DNA from: JADFOB01 sp964651325
Lineage (GTDB): Bacteria; Planctomycetota; Phycisphaerae; UBA1845
Direction: 5' to 3'
NCBI GenBank assembly: GCA_964651325.1
Contig: CAZYXP010000077.1
Coordinates: forward strand, 1-14,579
DNA: 14,579 nt
Under the pieces are notes generated by a model, which worked only from the letters and a program-made list of their open reading frames with translations, did no database searches and was not told the origin of the DNA. Position numbers and translations under genes: made by a program. Positions 1 through 7,281 of this stretch are shown here, piece by piece (within the stretch, counting starts at the first letter, position 1; each line of letters opens with the position of its first letter).

Positions 1-694
1 GCGTAAAATCGCCGCCGCAACAACTGAATGAGTTGTTCCAGTTGCTGTAAATCTGACCATCGCCCATACCGCCGGAGCGGTCGACCGTCATCCACTGCTT
101 GTCGCCTCCGAACGCCGGGGCGCCGCCGTCCCACGTCACCCCGCCATCGGTCGAGCGAAACACGTCGATCGAAAGCACCGATCCGCCGACGAGCGTCAGG
201 CTGTTGTAGAAAAACGTCCCCGTGTGGTCGCTGTCCAACACGGGATCGCTCCGAAAAACGCCCGGTTCGATCACGCCTGGAAACGTCCAACTAGACCCAC
301 CGTTGGCGGTGTAACCCCAGCCGGCCTGCCGGAAATTCGACGTCACCGAATCAAACTGCCGCCATCCGATCACGATTCGACTGCCGTCCGTCGGATCCAC
401 AGCGATCGACGGCTCGTTGGCCGCGTCGCCCAGGATGTTGTTCCCAGCCGCATCCACGTTGACCTGAATGCTGAAAAACCCGTTCTGCTCGATAATGGTG
501 GCCGGGGACGTCTGCGGCTGCTGTCCGGCCGGCACGTTGGGAACGTAAACGTTGCCCAGTTTTTCGAGCTGGCGATTCTCGGGCTGCGCCGCGGCTGGCG
601 CCGATTGGTTCGTCGGGTCGGCCGTAGGCTTGGGCGTGGAGGCCGAGCCTGCCAAGAGCACCAAGAGCGGTATGGAAATATATCCCGTGGTCAT
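1..694 (-). CDS. Asp-box (BNR) repeat protein, sialidase/beta-propeller-like, N-terminal part
   Basis: The frame is open from the ATG at 694 down to the window edge (231 codons), so the C-terminus is missing. A Shine-Dalgarno AAGGAG sits 9 nt before this ATG; an in-frame ATG three codons upstream directly abuts the AAGGAG and is unlikely to be used. Residues 5-19 are hydrophobic and look like an export signal, although the n-region has no Lys or Arg. Residues 20-65 are Pro/Ala/Gln-rich and probably linker. A clear Asp box lies at 181-188 (S-T-D-G-G-V-T-W), with a degenerate one at 129-136 (T-A-N-G-G-S-S-W). The stretch around 198-205 (DKQWMTVD) resembles the segment after an Asp box in sialidase-like propellers. 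Asp boxes mark a fold rather than a reaction, so substrate and activity are unknown. It is transcribed divergently from groEL1. Confidence 0.8.
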   Translation of the reverse strand, partial: MTTGYISIPLLVLLAGSASTPKPTADPTNQSAPAAAQPENRQLEKLGNVYVPNVPAGQQPQTSPATIIEQNGFFSIQVNVDAAGNNILGDAANEPSIAVDPTDGSRIVIGWRQFDSVTSNFRQAGWGYTANGGSSWTFPGVIEPGVFRSDPVLDSDHTGTFFYNSLTLVGGSVLSIDVFRSTDGGVTWDGGAPAFGGDKQWMTVDRSGGMGDGQIYSNWNNSFSCCGGDFT

Positions 695-1003
695 GTCCAG
701 CATCTCCTTTTTGGCATGTCGAAACGGCCCGTGGACTATCGTTCCAGCTCGGGGCCCAGCCCCTCAGCAATCGGCAGCAGGCACCGCGGGCCGGGTTTCG
801 GGCGCTCGGCACAAGTTCGTCGGCCAACTGAGTCGCGGGCTTCAACCAACAGAAACTCCCGCCACGGCCGAAGCCCCCCACAATGGCTGGAATCCGCAGT
901 ATAACGCCTAAGAGGTCAAAAGTCGAACATGCGTCGGCATCCGTCGTTAGAGACGTTGGACGGACCGGGACGGACCCGTCACACACGTTCGGTTGGGTAC
1001 GCC

Positions 1004-1140
1004 GAATCAGAGCCGCTGGCGCCAGCCTGCGGACCAACCGCGGTGACGTCACCGGGCTTCCGCCCGATGCACGGAACCAGAGCCGCGGGCGCCAGCCCGC
1101 GGACCAAGCACGGCAGGAGGTCACCATGCTTGCGCCACGG
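1004..1140. repeat. Degenerate ~70-bp tandem repeat with palindromic cores
   Basis: Two units start at 1004 and 1074, a period of 70 bp. The first 34 bases of each (1004-1037 and 1074-1107) differ at three positions. Their core is CCGC(T/G)GGC-GCCA-GCC(T/C)GCGG; in the second unit this is a perfect 8-bp stem. The distal halves are more diverged but still align (ACCAA, GTCACC, CTT, CGCC in the same order, with a 2-nt insertion in unit 2). It resembles REP-like intergenic repeats. Confidence 0.7.
1041..1054. repeat. 14-bp perfect palindrome
   Basis: CGGTGACGTCACCG is self-complementary over its full length and lies inside the first 70-bp repeat unit. It is followed at once by a second small inverted repeat, CGGGC-TTCC-GCCCG (1053-1066). 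It could be a protein-binding site or part of the repeat's structure; nothing separates these options. Confidence 0.5.
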
Positions 1141-1251
1141 TGATCTGAAACGCACCCGAAACGCTGTCAATTTGGCATATCGCCCGAGCGCCTCCAGCCG
1201 CGCCTGCCAGCCTGGCAGCGAGGGGGAAAAACGCCCCGGCCCCACGCAGCC

Positions 1252-1280
1252 TCTAACCCGTGCTCCATCAATGAGTTAGA
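1252..1280. promoter_or_regulatory. Weak inverted repeat upstream of groEL1 (possible operator)
   Basis: The arms TCTAAC (1252-1257) and GTTAGA (1275-1280) are perfect 6-bp complements 17 bp apart, about 150 bp upstream of groEL1. The spacing recalls a chaperone operator, but the sequence does not match CIRCE. Six-base arms of this kind can occur by chance. Confidence 0.2.
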
Positions 1281-1394
1281 AATCAGTTCCGAGAAAAACG
1301 GCTTTGGCGCGCCCCATGCTAGCTGGTTCAGCGGAGCCCCGGTGCGCTAGGTCGTTTTGGCTGAGTTCTAACCGGCGGCATCGATGTATTGAAC

Positions 1395-1419
1395 CTTGTT
1401 GCTTTCATGACAAGAGGAG
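1395..1419 (+). promoter_or_regulatory. groEL1 ribosome binding site with adjacent small hairpin
   Basis: The Shine-Dalgarno AAGAGGAG (1412-1419) sits 8 nt before the groEL1 ATG and fixes the start. A 5-bp stem CTTGT (1395-1399)/ACAAG (1410-1414) overlaps its first bases. A role in controlling translation is speculation. Confidence 0.4.
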
Positions 1420-1427
1420 TATGAGAT

Positions 1428-3059
1428 ATGGCGGTAAAGCAAGTCGCTTTCGAACAGGATGCTCGTCAGGCGCTCGCCGCCGGGGTCGAGAAGCTGGCCA
1501 ATGCGGTCAAGTCAACGCTCGGGCCCCGGGGCCGTAATGCGATTCTGGACAAAGGCTGGGGCGGTCCCAACGTCACCAAAGACGGCGTAACGGTGGCCGA
1601 GGAAGTCGAGCTGGTCGACAAGTACGAGAACATGGGCGCGGCCCTCGTCAAAGAAGCCGCGAGTAAGACCAGCGACCTCGCCGGCGACGGTACAACGACG
1701 GCCACAGTCTTGACCGAGGCGATTTTCAAGGGCGGCCTGCGGAACATCGCCGCCGGGGCCGACGCCTTCGCGATTTGTCGCGGCATTGAAAAGGCCGTGG
1801 CGAAGATCGTCGAAGAGCTCAAGAACATCTCCCGGCCGGTCAAGATGGGCGTCCGGGCGGACATCGTCAACGTAGCGCGGATTTCCGCCAACAACGACGA
1901 AGAGGTTGGCAAGCTCTTGGCAGATTGCTTTGAGAAAGTCGGCAAGGACGGCGTGATTACCGTCGAAGAGGGCAAGACTTCTGAGACGACCGTCGACATC
2001 GTCGAGGGCATGCAGTTCGACCGCGGATTCCTCTCGCCGCATTTCGTCACGGACCAAGACGCCGTCGAATGCACGCTCGACAAGCCTTTTGTCCTGATTT
2101 GCGAAGAGAAAATCAGCAGCGTTCCGAAGCTGGTCCCGATCCTCGAGAAGGTCTCCAAGGCCAAAAAGCCCTTGCTGATCATCGCCGAGGACATCGAGGG
2201 TGAGGCCCTCGCCACGCTCGTGGTCAACAAGCTTCGCGGCGTCGTTCACACCTGTGCGGTCAAGGCGCCAGGCTACGGCGACCGCCGCAAGGCCATGCTG
2301 GAAGACATCGCAGCGCTGACCGGCGCGACGGCGATCATGAAGGACCTTGGGATCGAGCTCGACGCCATCTCGATTAAGGATCTTGGCCAGGCCAAGAAGG
2401 TCCACATCGACGCCAACAACACCACAATCGTCCAAGGCGCCGGCTCAACCAGCGCCATCCAGGGACGCATCCAGCAAATCGCCGCCGAGATCGAGGCGAC
2501 CACCTCGGACTACGATCGCGAGAAGCTCGAAGAGCGACGGGCCAAGCTCGTCGGCGGCGTGGCTCAGGTCAACGTCGGCGCCGCTACCGAGACGGAGCTG
2601 AAGGAAAAGAAGGCGCGCATCGAAGATGCCCTCCACGCGACCCGCGCGGCCATCGAAGAAGGCATCGTCCCCGGCGGCGGTGTGGCGCTCATCCGTGCGA
2701 TCAAAGCGCTCGACAACCTCAAGCTCAAAGGCGACGAAGCGGTGGCGATCGATGTCCTACGCGAAGCCCTCGTGGCGCCGCTTCGGCAGATCGCGACCAA
2801 CGCCGGGCTGAACCCAGGCGTCGTCGCCCACAAGGTGCAAAGCAAGACCGGCGCATTCGGCCTCAATGCCGACACCAACGAATACACCGACCTGATCAAG
2901 GACGGCGTGATTGATCCTACGAAAGTCGTACGAAGCGCGTTGCAAAACGCCAGCTCCGTCGCCCGCGTGCTCCTGAGCACCGAAGTCTGCATTTCGGACA
3001 AGCCCAGTGAAGACGGCGACGACGTCGGTGACCCCGGCATGGACGACATGGGTATGTAA
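1428..3059 (+). CDS. groEL: Chaperonin GroEL, paralog 1 (60-kDa Hsp60)
   Basis: The 543-residue protein is full length for group I chaperonins (E. coli 548). Such proteins form double heptameric rings in the cytoplasm and fold substrates using ATP with GroES. ATP-site residues are intact: D52 in TKDGVTV, D87 in GDGTTTAT, and D400 in EDALHAT (equivalent to E. coli D398). The apical domain differs at groove positions by eye alignment: F201 and H205 stand where E. coli has Tyr199 and Tyr203, and V236 replaces Leu234. The C-terminus ends DPGMDDMGM, a short Met/Gly tail with inserted acidic residues rather than long GGM repeats. It is followed 105 nt later by groES. It looks like a functional ATPase, perhaps with shifted client or GroES binding. 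Confidence 0.97.
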   Translation: MAVKQVAFEQDARQALAAGVEKLANAVKSTLGPRGRNAILDKGWGGPNVTKDGVTVAEEVELVDKYENMGAALVKEAASKTSDLAGDGTTTATVLTEAIFKGGLRNIAAGADAFAICRGIEKAVAKIVEELKNISRPVKMGVRADIVNVARISANNDEEVGKLLADCFEKVGKDGVITVEEGKTSETTVDIVEGMQFDRGFLSPHFVTDQDAVECTLDKPFVLICEEKISSVPKLVPILEKVSKAKKPLLIIAEDIEGEALATLVVNKLRGVVHTCAVKAPGYGDRRKAMLEDIAALTGATAIMKDLGIELDAISIKDLGQAKKVHIDANNTTIVQGAGSTSAIQGRIQQIAAEIEATTSDYDREKLEERRAKLVGGVAQVNVGAATETELKEKKARIEDALHATRAAIEEGIVPGGGVALIRAIKALDNLKLKGDEAVAIDVLREALVAPLRQIATNAGLNPGVVAHKVQSKTGAFGLNADTNEYTDLIKDGVIDPTKVVRSALQNASSVARVLLSTEVCISDKPSEDGDDVGDPGMDDMGM

Positions 3060-3087
3060 TCGGGAAAGGCCAACAAGCCGATCCCGA
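3060..3087 (+). other. Hairpin in the groEL1-groES spacer
   Basis: TCGGGA (3060-3065) pairs perfectly with TCCCGA (3082-3087), and an inner GGC/GCC (3068-3070/3077-3079) can stack inside it. The hairpin begins right after the groEL1 stop codon. The tail is AAAACTTT rather than a T-run, so it is not a normal intrinsic terminator. It could limit read-through or protect the upstream mRNA end. Confidence 0.4.
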
Positions 3088-3164
3088 AAACTTTGAACGC
3101 AAACAACGATCCCTACGCCTGATGGGCGCAGCGGTCGCAAGAAAACAAAAGGAGTCAACCAGTT

Positions 3165-3485
3165 ATGGCAACGGCAACCGCCAAGAAAAGCAAGATCAAG
3201 TTTCGCCCGACCGATGACCGCATCCTCATTCAGCCTTGTGATGCCGAGGAGACCACCTCCGGTGGAATCATTCTCCCTGACGCCGCCCGTGAAAAGCCGC
3301 AACGCGGCATCGTCATGGCCGCCGGTCCGGGCAAGCTCCTCGACAGCGGGAAGCGCGGCGAGTTATCGGTTGGGCTCGGCGACGAAGTCTTTTACGGAAA
3401 ATATTCCGGCACCGAGGTCGAGTTTGACGCCGACACCTACGTGGTTCTTCGCGAGAACGATGTGCTCGCGATCGTGGACCGATAA
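3165..3485 (+). CDS. groES: Co-chaperonin GroES (10-kDa Hsp10)
   Basis: GroES forms the heptameric lid that caps a GroEL ring and triggers substrate encapsulation. The protein has 106 residues, slightly longer than the usual ~95-100, mainly through a Lys/Ala/Thr-rich N-terminus (residues 2-10). The mobile loop is at about 27-46 and contains the GroEL-contacting GGIILPD segment. The C-terminal half has the usual VGDEVFYGKYSGTE and the LRENDVLAIV strand. The Shine-Dalgarno AAGGAG (3150-3155) lies 9 nt upstream of ATG 3165. It is the only groES in the window and sits between two groEL genes, so it may serve both. Confidence 0.97.
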   Translation: MATATAKKSKIKFRPTDDRILIQPCDAEETTSGGIILPDAAREKPQRGIVMAAGPGKLLDSGKRGELSVGLGDEVFYGKYSGTEVEFDADTYVVLRENDVLAIVDR

Positions 3486-3513
3486 TCAAAGCCTACTCGG
3501 CCCACCGCGAAAC

Positions 3514-3529
3514 GGATCGCCTGCGATCC
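3514..3529 (+). other. Hairpin in the groES-groEL2 spacer
   Basis: GGATCG (3514-3519) pairs with CGATCC (3524-3529) around a CCTG tetraloop. No T-run follows, so it is not an intrinsic terminator. It lies 38 nt before the groEL2 start and just upstream of the AAAGGAG ribosome binding site. Confidence 0.4.
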
Positions 3530-3567
3530 CACTCGCCTGCGCCGCTTTCAGAAAGGAGCCATAGGTT

Positions 3568-5178
3568 ATGGCCAAGCAGATGATGTTTTCACAAGAGGCG
3601 CGTCAGCAAATCCTGACGGGTCTTTCCAAGCTTGCCGGAGCGGTCAAGGTCACCATGGGCCCGACCGGCCGGAACGTGCTGCTTCAGAAGTCCTTCGGCG
3701 CCCCGCGCGTCACCAAGGACGGCGTCAGCGTCAGCAAGGAAATCGAGCTACCGCAACCCTTCGAGAACATGGGCGCCAAGCTGATCAACCAGGTCGCCTC
3801 CAAGACCAGCGACGAAGTGGGCGACGGCACCACCGCCGCCACGGTGCTCGCCGAGGCGATTTTCAAGGCCGGCTTCAAAAGCGTGATCGCGGGAGCCAAC
3901 TCCGTAGCGGTCAAGCGGGGCATCGACAAGGCGGTCAGCGCGGCCGTCGAGGCGATCAAGTCGATGTCGGTCAAAGTGCGCAACAATGACGACCTCGCTA
4001 AGGTCGCCACCATCTCCGCCAACGGGGATGCCACGATCGGCAAGCTGCTCGCCGGCGCGATCGACGCGGTGGGCACCGACGGCGTCGTCGAGGTCGAAGA
4101 GGGGAAATCCCTTGAAACCGAGAAGGAAGTCGTCGAAGGAATGCAGTTCGACAAGGGCTACCTGTCGCCCTACTTCATGACTGATCCCGGTTCGTTGGAA
4201 TGCGTGCTGAGCAATCCGGCGATTCTGATCTACGAAAAGAAGATTTCCAACTTGCGCGATTTCCTGCCCGCGCTTGAGGCCGTCGCCACGAGCGGCAAGC
4301 CGCTTCTGGTGATTTCGGAAGATGTTGACGGCGAAGCCCTCGCGGGCCTTGTCGTGAACAAGATGCGCGGCATGCTCAGCTGCTGTGCCGTCAAGGCTCC
4401 GGGCTTCGGTGATCGACGCAAGGCCATGCTCGGCGACATCGCGACGCTGACCGGCGCGACGTTGATCAGTGAGGATCTCGGCTTGAAGCTCGACGCCGTG
4501 ACCCTCGAGCACATGGGCTCGGCCAAGAAGGTGGTCATCACCAAAGACGCCACGACGGTCATTCAGGGCGTTGGCAAGAAGGGTGACATCAAGGCACGCT
4601 GCGAGCAGATTCGCAATCAGATGGAGAAAACCACCAGCGACTACGACCGCGAGAAGCTCCAGGAGCGGCTCGCGCGCCTGACCGGTGGCGTGGCCATCAT
4701 TCGGGTCGGTGGCTGCACCGAGGTCGAAGTCAAGGAACGCAAAGACCTCGTGGACGACGCATTCCACGCCACGAAAGCGGCGGCGGAAGAGGGTATCGTC
4801 CCCGGCGGCGGCGTCGCCTATCTGCGTGCGATTCCGGCGGTCGAAGCGGCGCGGTCCAAAGCCCGCGGCGATGAAAAGATCGGCATCGACATCGTGCTAG
4901 GCGCCCTGCGCATCCCCACGGCACAGATCTGCGGCAACGCCGGCGAGGAAGGCGAAGTCATCGTCGAGCAGATTCTCGCCAAGAGTGGCAACTTCGGCTA
5001 CGACGCCCGCAAAGGCGAATTCTGTGACATGCTCAAGTCTTCGATCATCGACCCGGCCAAGGTGTCGCGTGTCGCGCTACAGAGCGCGGCCAGCGTCTCC
5101 GGATTGCTGCTGACCACCGAGGTGCTCGTTACCGACCTCAAGGCTGAGGACAAGAAAATCGAGCACGCGGTCCGATAA
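3568..5178 (+). CDS. groEL: Chaperonin GroEL, paralog 2
   Basis: This is a second full-length group I chaperonin, 536 residues, read from an ATG with AAAGGAG (3552-3558) 9 nt upstream. ATP-site residues are intact: D51 in TKDGVSV, D86 in GDGTTAAT, and D397 in VDDAFHAT. The apical groove keeps the canonical aromatic residues (Y198, Y202, F203, matching E. coli Y199, Y203, F204) and both Leu positions in DFLPALE. It lacks any Gly/Met tail and ends DKKIEHAVR. In E. coli the tail lies inside the folding cavity, so cavity behaviour may differ between the paralogs. By eye the two GroELs here are clearly different along their whole length, so this is an old paralog pair and not a recent tandem copy. 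A strong terminator follows the stop. Confidence 0.97.
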   Translation: MAKQMMFSQEARQQILTGLSKLAGAVKVTMGPTGRNVLLQKSFGAPRVTKDGVSVSKEIELPQPFENMGAKLINQVASKTSDEVGDGTTAATVLAEAIFKAGFKSVIAGANSVAVKRGIDKAVSAAVEAIKSMSVKVRNNDDLAKVATISANGDATIGKLLAGAIDAVGTDGVVEVEEGKSLETEKEVVEGMQFDKGYLSPYFMTDPGSLECVLSNPAILIYEKKISNLRDFLPALEAVATSGKPLLVISEDVDGEALAGLVVNKMRGMLSCCAVKAPGFGDRRKAMLGDIATLTGATLISEDLGLKLDAVTLEHMGSAKKVVITKDATTVIQGVGKKGDIKARCEQIRNQMEKTTSDYDREKLQERLARLTGGVAIIRVGGCTEVEVKERKDLVDDAFHATKAAAEEGIVPGGGVAYLRAIPAVEAARSKARGDEKIGIDIVLGALRIPTAQICGNAGEEGEVIVEQILAKSGNFGYDARKGEFCDMLKSSIIDPAKVSRVALQSAASVSGLLLTTEVLVTDLKAEDKKIEHAVR

Positions 5179-5204
5179 ACCTGAAGCATCGACGTGAAGT
5201 ACCA

Positions 5205-5232
5205 GGGGCGGGCCGTCGGGTCCGCCCCTTTT
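5205..5232 (+). terminator. Intrinsic terminator after groEL2
   Basis: The stem is GGGGCGGGCC (5205-5214), loop GTCG, then GGTCCGCCCC (5219-5228). That gives ten pairs, one of them G-T, followed by TTTT (5229-5232). It lies 26 nt after the groEL2 stop. It should end most groEL1-groES-groEL2 transcripts before dnaJ, and it argues against a dnaJ start upstream of it. Confidence 0.85.
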
Positions 5233-5280
5233 CATCATACCGGATGCCCCACTGTGGGGGCTGACCGACAAGGAACAGGC

Positions 5281-6390
5281 GTGTCGTCGGCAAAACGAGA
5301 TTACTACGAGGTGCTCGGCGTCGCCAAGGACGCCGGACCCGACGAGATCAAGAAGGCCTATCGCCGGGCGGCGCACAAACATCATCCGGACCGCAATTCC
5401 GGCGATGCCCGGGCAGAGGCCAAATTCAAAGAGGCCGCCGAAAGCTATGAGGTTCTTTCGGACACCGCCAAACGCCGCCGTTACGACCAATACGGCCACG
5501 CCGGACTCGATAGCGCCGGGCTGCACGATTTCTCGCACATGGGTGTTGGCGACATCTTCTCGATGTTCACCGACATTTTCGGCGGCGGCGGGCGATCCCG
5601 GCGAGGCGGCGCGGACCTGCAAACCGAGGTGGAGATCACCTTGGCCCAGGCGGCCGACGGCGTAGAGCGAACCATTGAGTTCTCTCGCCACGATTTCTGC
5701 GACGCGTGCGCCGGAAGCGGCGCGGCACCAGGCAGCACCCGCCAATCCTGCGCCACTTGCGGCGGCTACGGCCAGGTCGAACAGGCCACGGGCATCGGAG
5801 CCATCTTCGGACGCGTTGTCACGGCCTGCCCCGCATGCGGCGGTCGCGGTTCGCGCATTACGACGCCATGCAATTCCTGCCACGGAAACGGCACCTCTGT
5901 CAAGCAACGCATCGTGAACGTGCAAATCCCTGCAGGGATCCACGACGGTCAGGCCATACGCGTGCGGGGCGAGGGGGAACCGGGCCAATCCGGCGACCGC
6001 GGCGATTTGCATTGCTACGTGCGCATCGCATCGCACGAGTTCTTGGAGCGACACGACAACGATCTGATCTGTCGCTTGCCGATCGGGTTCACCCAGGCGT
6101 CGTTGGGCGCCAAGATCGAGGTCCCCACGCTGACGGGCAAAGCGGAGATTAGGATTCCCGCTGGCACGCAACACGGCCAGCTCGTACGCCTTTCGGGGCT
6201 CGGCATGCCCGATCTGCGAACCGGCCGGCGCGGCGACCAGTTCATGCAAGTGTTCATTGAGATTCCCAAGAAGCTGAACAAGAAACAACAGACGTTGCTA
6301 CGGGACTTCGCGGAGACCGAAGACCGATCCGTGCTTCCCGAAACCAAGAGCTTTGTGGATCGATGCCTGGATTACTTCAGCAATCGCTGA
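5281..6390 (+). CDS. dnaJ: Chaperone protein DnaJ (Hsp40, class A J-domain protein)
   Basis: DnaJ delivers unfolded substrates to DnaK and stimulates its ATPase. The J domain is at residues 6-72, with HPD at 35-37. A short Gly-rich linker with few Phe follows (about 78-110). Four CxxCxGxG zinc motifs begin at C140, C157, C183 and C197, binding two Zn ions. A C-terminal substrate-binding region with RGEGEPG and the dimerisation segment completes 369 residues, normal for the family. I chose GTG 5281 because AAGGA lies 6 nt upstream and the J domain follows at once. The frame is open further up to a GTG at 5194, but that would place the terminator inside the coding region. grpE follows 64 nt downstream. 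No dnaK is in the window. Confidence 0.95.
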   Translation: MSSAKRDYYEVLGVAKDAGPDEIKKAYRRAAHKHHPDRNSGDARAEAKFKEAAESYEVLSDTAKRRRYDQYGHAGLDSAGLHDFSHMGVGDIFSMFTDIFGGGGRSRRGGADLQTEVEITLAQAADGVERTIEFSRHDFCDACAGSGAAPGSTRQSCATCGGYGQVEQATGIGAIFGRVVTACPACGGRGSRITTPCNSCHGNGTSVKQRIVNVQIPAGIHDGQAIRVRGEGEPGQSGDRGDLHCYVRIASHEFLERHDNDLICRLPIGFTQASLGAKIEVPTLTGKAEIRIPAGTQHGQLVRLSGLGMPDLRTGRRGDQFMQVFIEIPKKLNKKQQTLLRDFAETEDRSVLPETKSFVDRCLDYFSNR

Positions 6391-6424
6391 AGAAAGAAAG
6401 AGTCCGGCATGCCGTCAAGACGAA

Positions 6425-6444
6425 TCCCGCACTGATGACGGGAG
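6425..6444 (+). promoter_or_regulatory. grpE ribosome binding site inside a small hairpin
   Basis: TCCCG (6425-6429) pairs with CGGGA (6439-6443) around a 9-nt loop. The 3' arm contains most of the Shine-Dalgarno GGGAG (6440-6444), which lies 10 nt before the grpE ATG. A stem covering the RBS of a heat-shock gene is the layout of an RNA thermometer, but five pairs are few and this is untested. Confidence 0.35.
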
Positions 6445-6454
6445 ATAACACACA

Positions 6455-7117
6455 ATGAAGAAGACCAAAACGAAATCAACCAGCCGCCCCAAAACGACGA
6501 AGGGACGCGATCCCAACGCCCAGGCGGATGCTCCCGCGAATCCCGCCGCGGATCCGATCATAGACCCGACGCCGGAATCAGAGCTAGGCGGTGTCACCGA
6601 GAACGCGGCCACGAGCCAAGATGCGGCCTCCACAACCGGCCCCGCGGAAGAGACGGTCGAGACCCTCAAGCATCGCGTGAGCGTCTTGGAGGAAAGCGTG
6701 CTACGCGCCAAGGCCGACTACCAGAACATCCAGCGCCGCGTCACCATCGAGAGAACCGAAGCGATTCAATTCGCCAATGCCGATCTGATGAAGTCGCTGC
6801 TGGCGGTGCTTGACGATTTCGAGCGATCCATCCAATCCGCCGACGCCGGCGACGATCCGGCCGCCGTCCTTCAAGGCATTCGCCTGGTCTACGACAACTT
6901 TCGCAAAGGCCTCACCGACCATGGGCTAGAGTGCATCGACGCCGCCTACAAGCCATTTGACCCACACTTACACGAAGCCATGATGCAGCAACCCACAGAC
7001 GACCATGAACCCGGCACCGTCATCAACGAGATCGCCAAAGGCTACAAGCTTCGCGATCGCGTGATCCGACCGGCCAAGGTGGTCGTCTCCAAAGCGGCAG
7101 ACCAAGACGCGAGCTAG
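6455..7117 (+). CDS. grpE: Nucleotide exchange factor GrpE
   Basis: GrpE releases ADP from DnaK and so resets the DnaK-DnaJ cycle in the cytoplasm. The 220-residue protein begins with a low-complexity, Lys-then-Pro/Ala/Asp-rich tail (1-63) that is longer than in E. coli. Next is a long helical, coiled-coil-prone region (about 64-125), then the compact beta domain. Family marks are FDPHLHEAMMQ (168-178) and the C-terminal signature VINEIAKGYKLRDRVIRPAK (189-208). The spacing after dnaJ (64 nt) suggests co-transcription. The order dnaJ-grpE without dnaK is unlike the common grpE-dnaK-dnaJ operon. Confidence 0.95.
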   Translation: MKKTKTKSTSRPKTTKGRDPNAQADAPANPAADPIIDPTPESELGGVTENAATSQDAASTTGPAEETVETLKHRVSVLEESVLRAKADYQNIQRRVTIERTEAIQFANADLMKSLLAVLDDFERSIQSADAGDDPAAVLQGIRLVYDNFRKGLTDHGLECIDAAYKPFDPHLHEAMMQQPTDDHEPGTVINEIAKGYKLRDRVIRPAKVVVSKAADQDAS

Positions 7118-7183
7118 TACCGTGCTTGAACGTACGCGCGGACAATCGACGGCCCCAAGCCGTTTACGGCGCTGTCACCTGAG

Positions 7184-7204
7184 CCCAGGGCTTCACCCCT
7201 TGGG
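7184..7204 (+). other. Imperfect hairpin downstream of grpE
   Basis: CCCAGGG (7184-7190) can pair with CCTTGGG (7198-7204), including one G-T pair, around a 7-nt loop. No T-run follows. It lies in the 164-bp gap between grpE and the FmdB-type gene and may be a weak transcription stop or a degraded palindromic repeat. Confidence 0.3.
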
Positions 7205-7281
7205 GCCTGACAAGAACCGACGAATGCCCGCCTGCTGAAAACGACCTGATTGGGCGAGATGCCAGCGAAGGAGCCACGCGA

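Larger units (their letters stand above)
695..1427. other. Non-coding divergent region between the Asp-box gene and groEL1
   Basis: This 733-bp stretch has no ORF with family resemblance. It must hold the promoters of both divergent genes. It contains several short inverted repeats: GGGGC/GCCCC with a CCA loop (751-763), the tandem 70-bp repeat at 1004-1140, CTGCCA/TGGCAG with a 3-nt loop (1204-1218), and TCTAAC/GTTAGA with a 17-nt gap (1252-1280). I do not see a convincing sigma-70 promoter. On the minus strand a TATACT-like box (RC of about 898-903) has no properly spaced -35. No CIRCE sequence (TTAGCACTC-N9-GAGTGCTAA) is present. Confidence 0.6.

Noticed and set aside
19..37. Inverted repeat AACAACT-GAATG-AGTTGTT
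   Set aside because: It lies inside the Asp-box coding sequence and is explained by its Asn/Ser/Cys codons; no sign of a regulatory role.
351..1127. Long minus-strand ORF overlapping the Asp-box gene
   Set aside because: It is a frame-shifted shadow. The true frame at 1-694 carries a clear Asp box, a good RBS and an export signal, whereas this one has no recognisable motif.
3748..4767. Long antisense ORF opposite groEL2 (also similar ones opposite groEL1, dnaJ and the M16 gene)
   Set aside because: High-GC genes generate long antisense frames. None shows a motif or RBS, and the sense genes are unambiguous.
1428..5178. The two GroEL genes as a recent tandem duplication
   Set aside because: They differ throughout, including both termini and the apical domain, and groES separates them; an old paralogy is more likely.
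5194..5280. Upstream in-frame GTG start for dnaJ
   Set aside because: It would place the GC-rich terminator hairpin inside the coding sequence and add 29 residues not seen in DnaJ. The GTG at 5281 has an RBS directly upstream.
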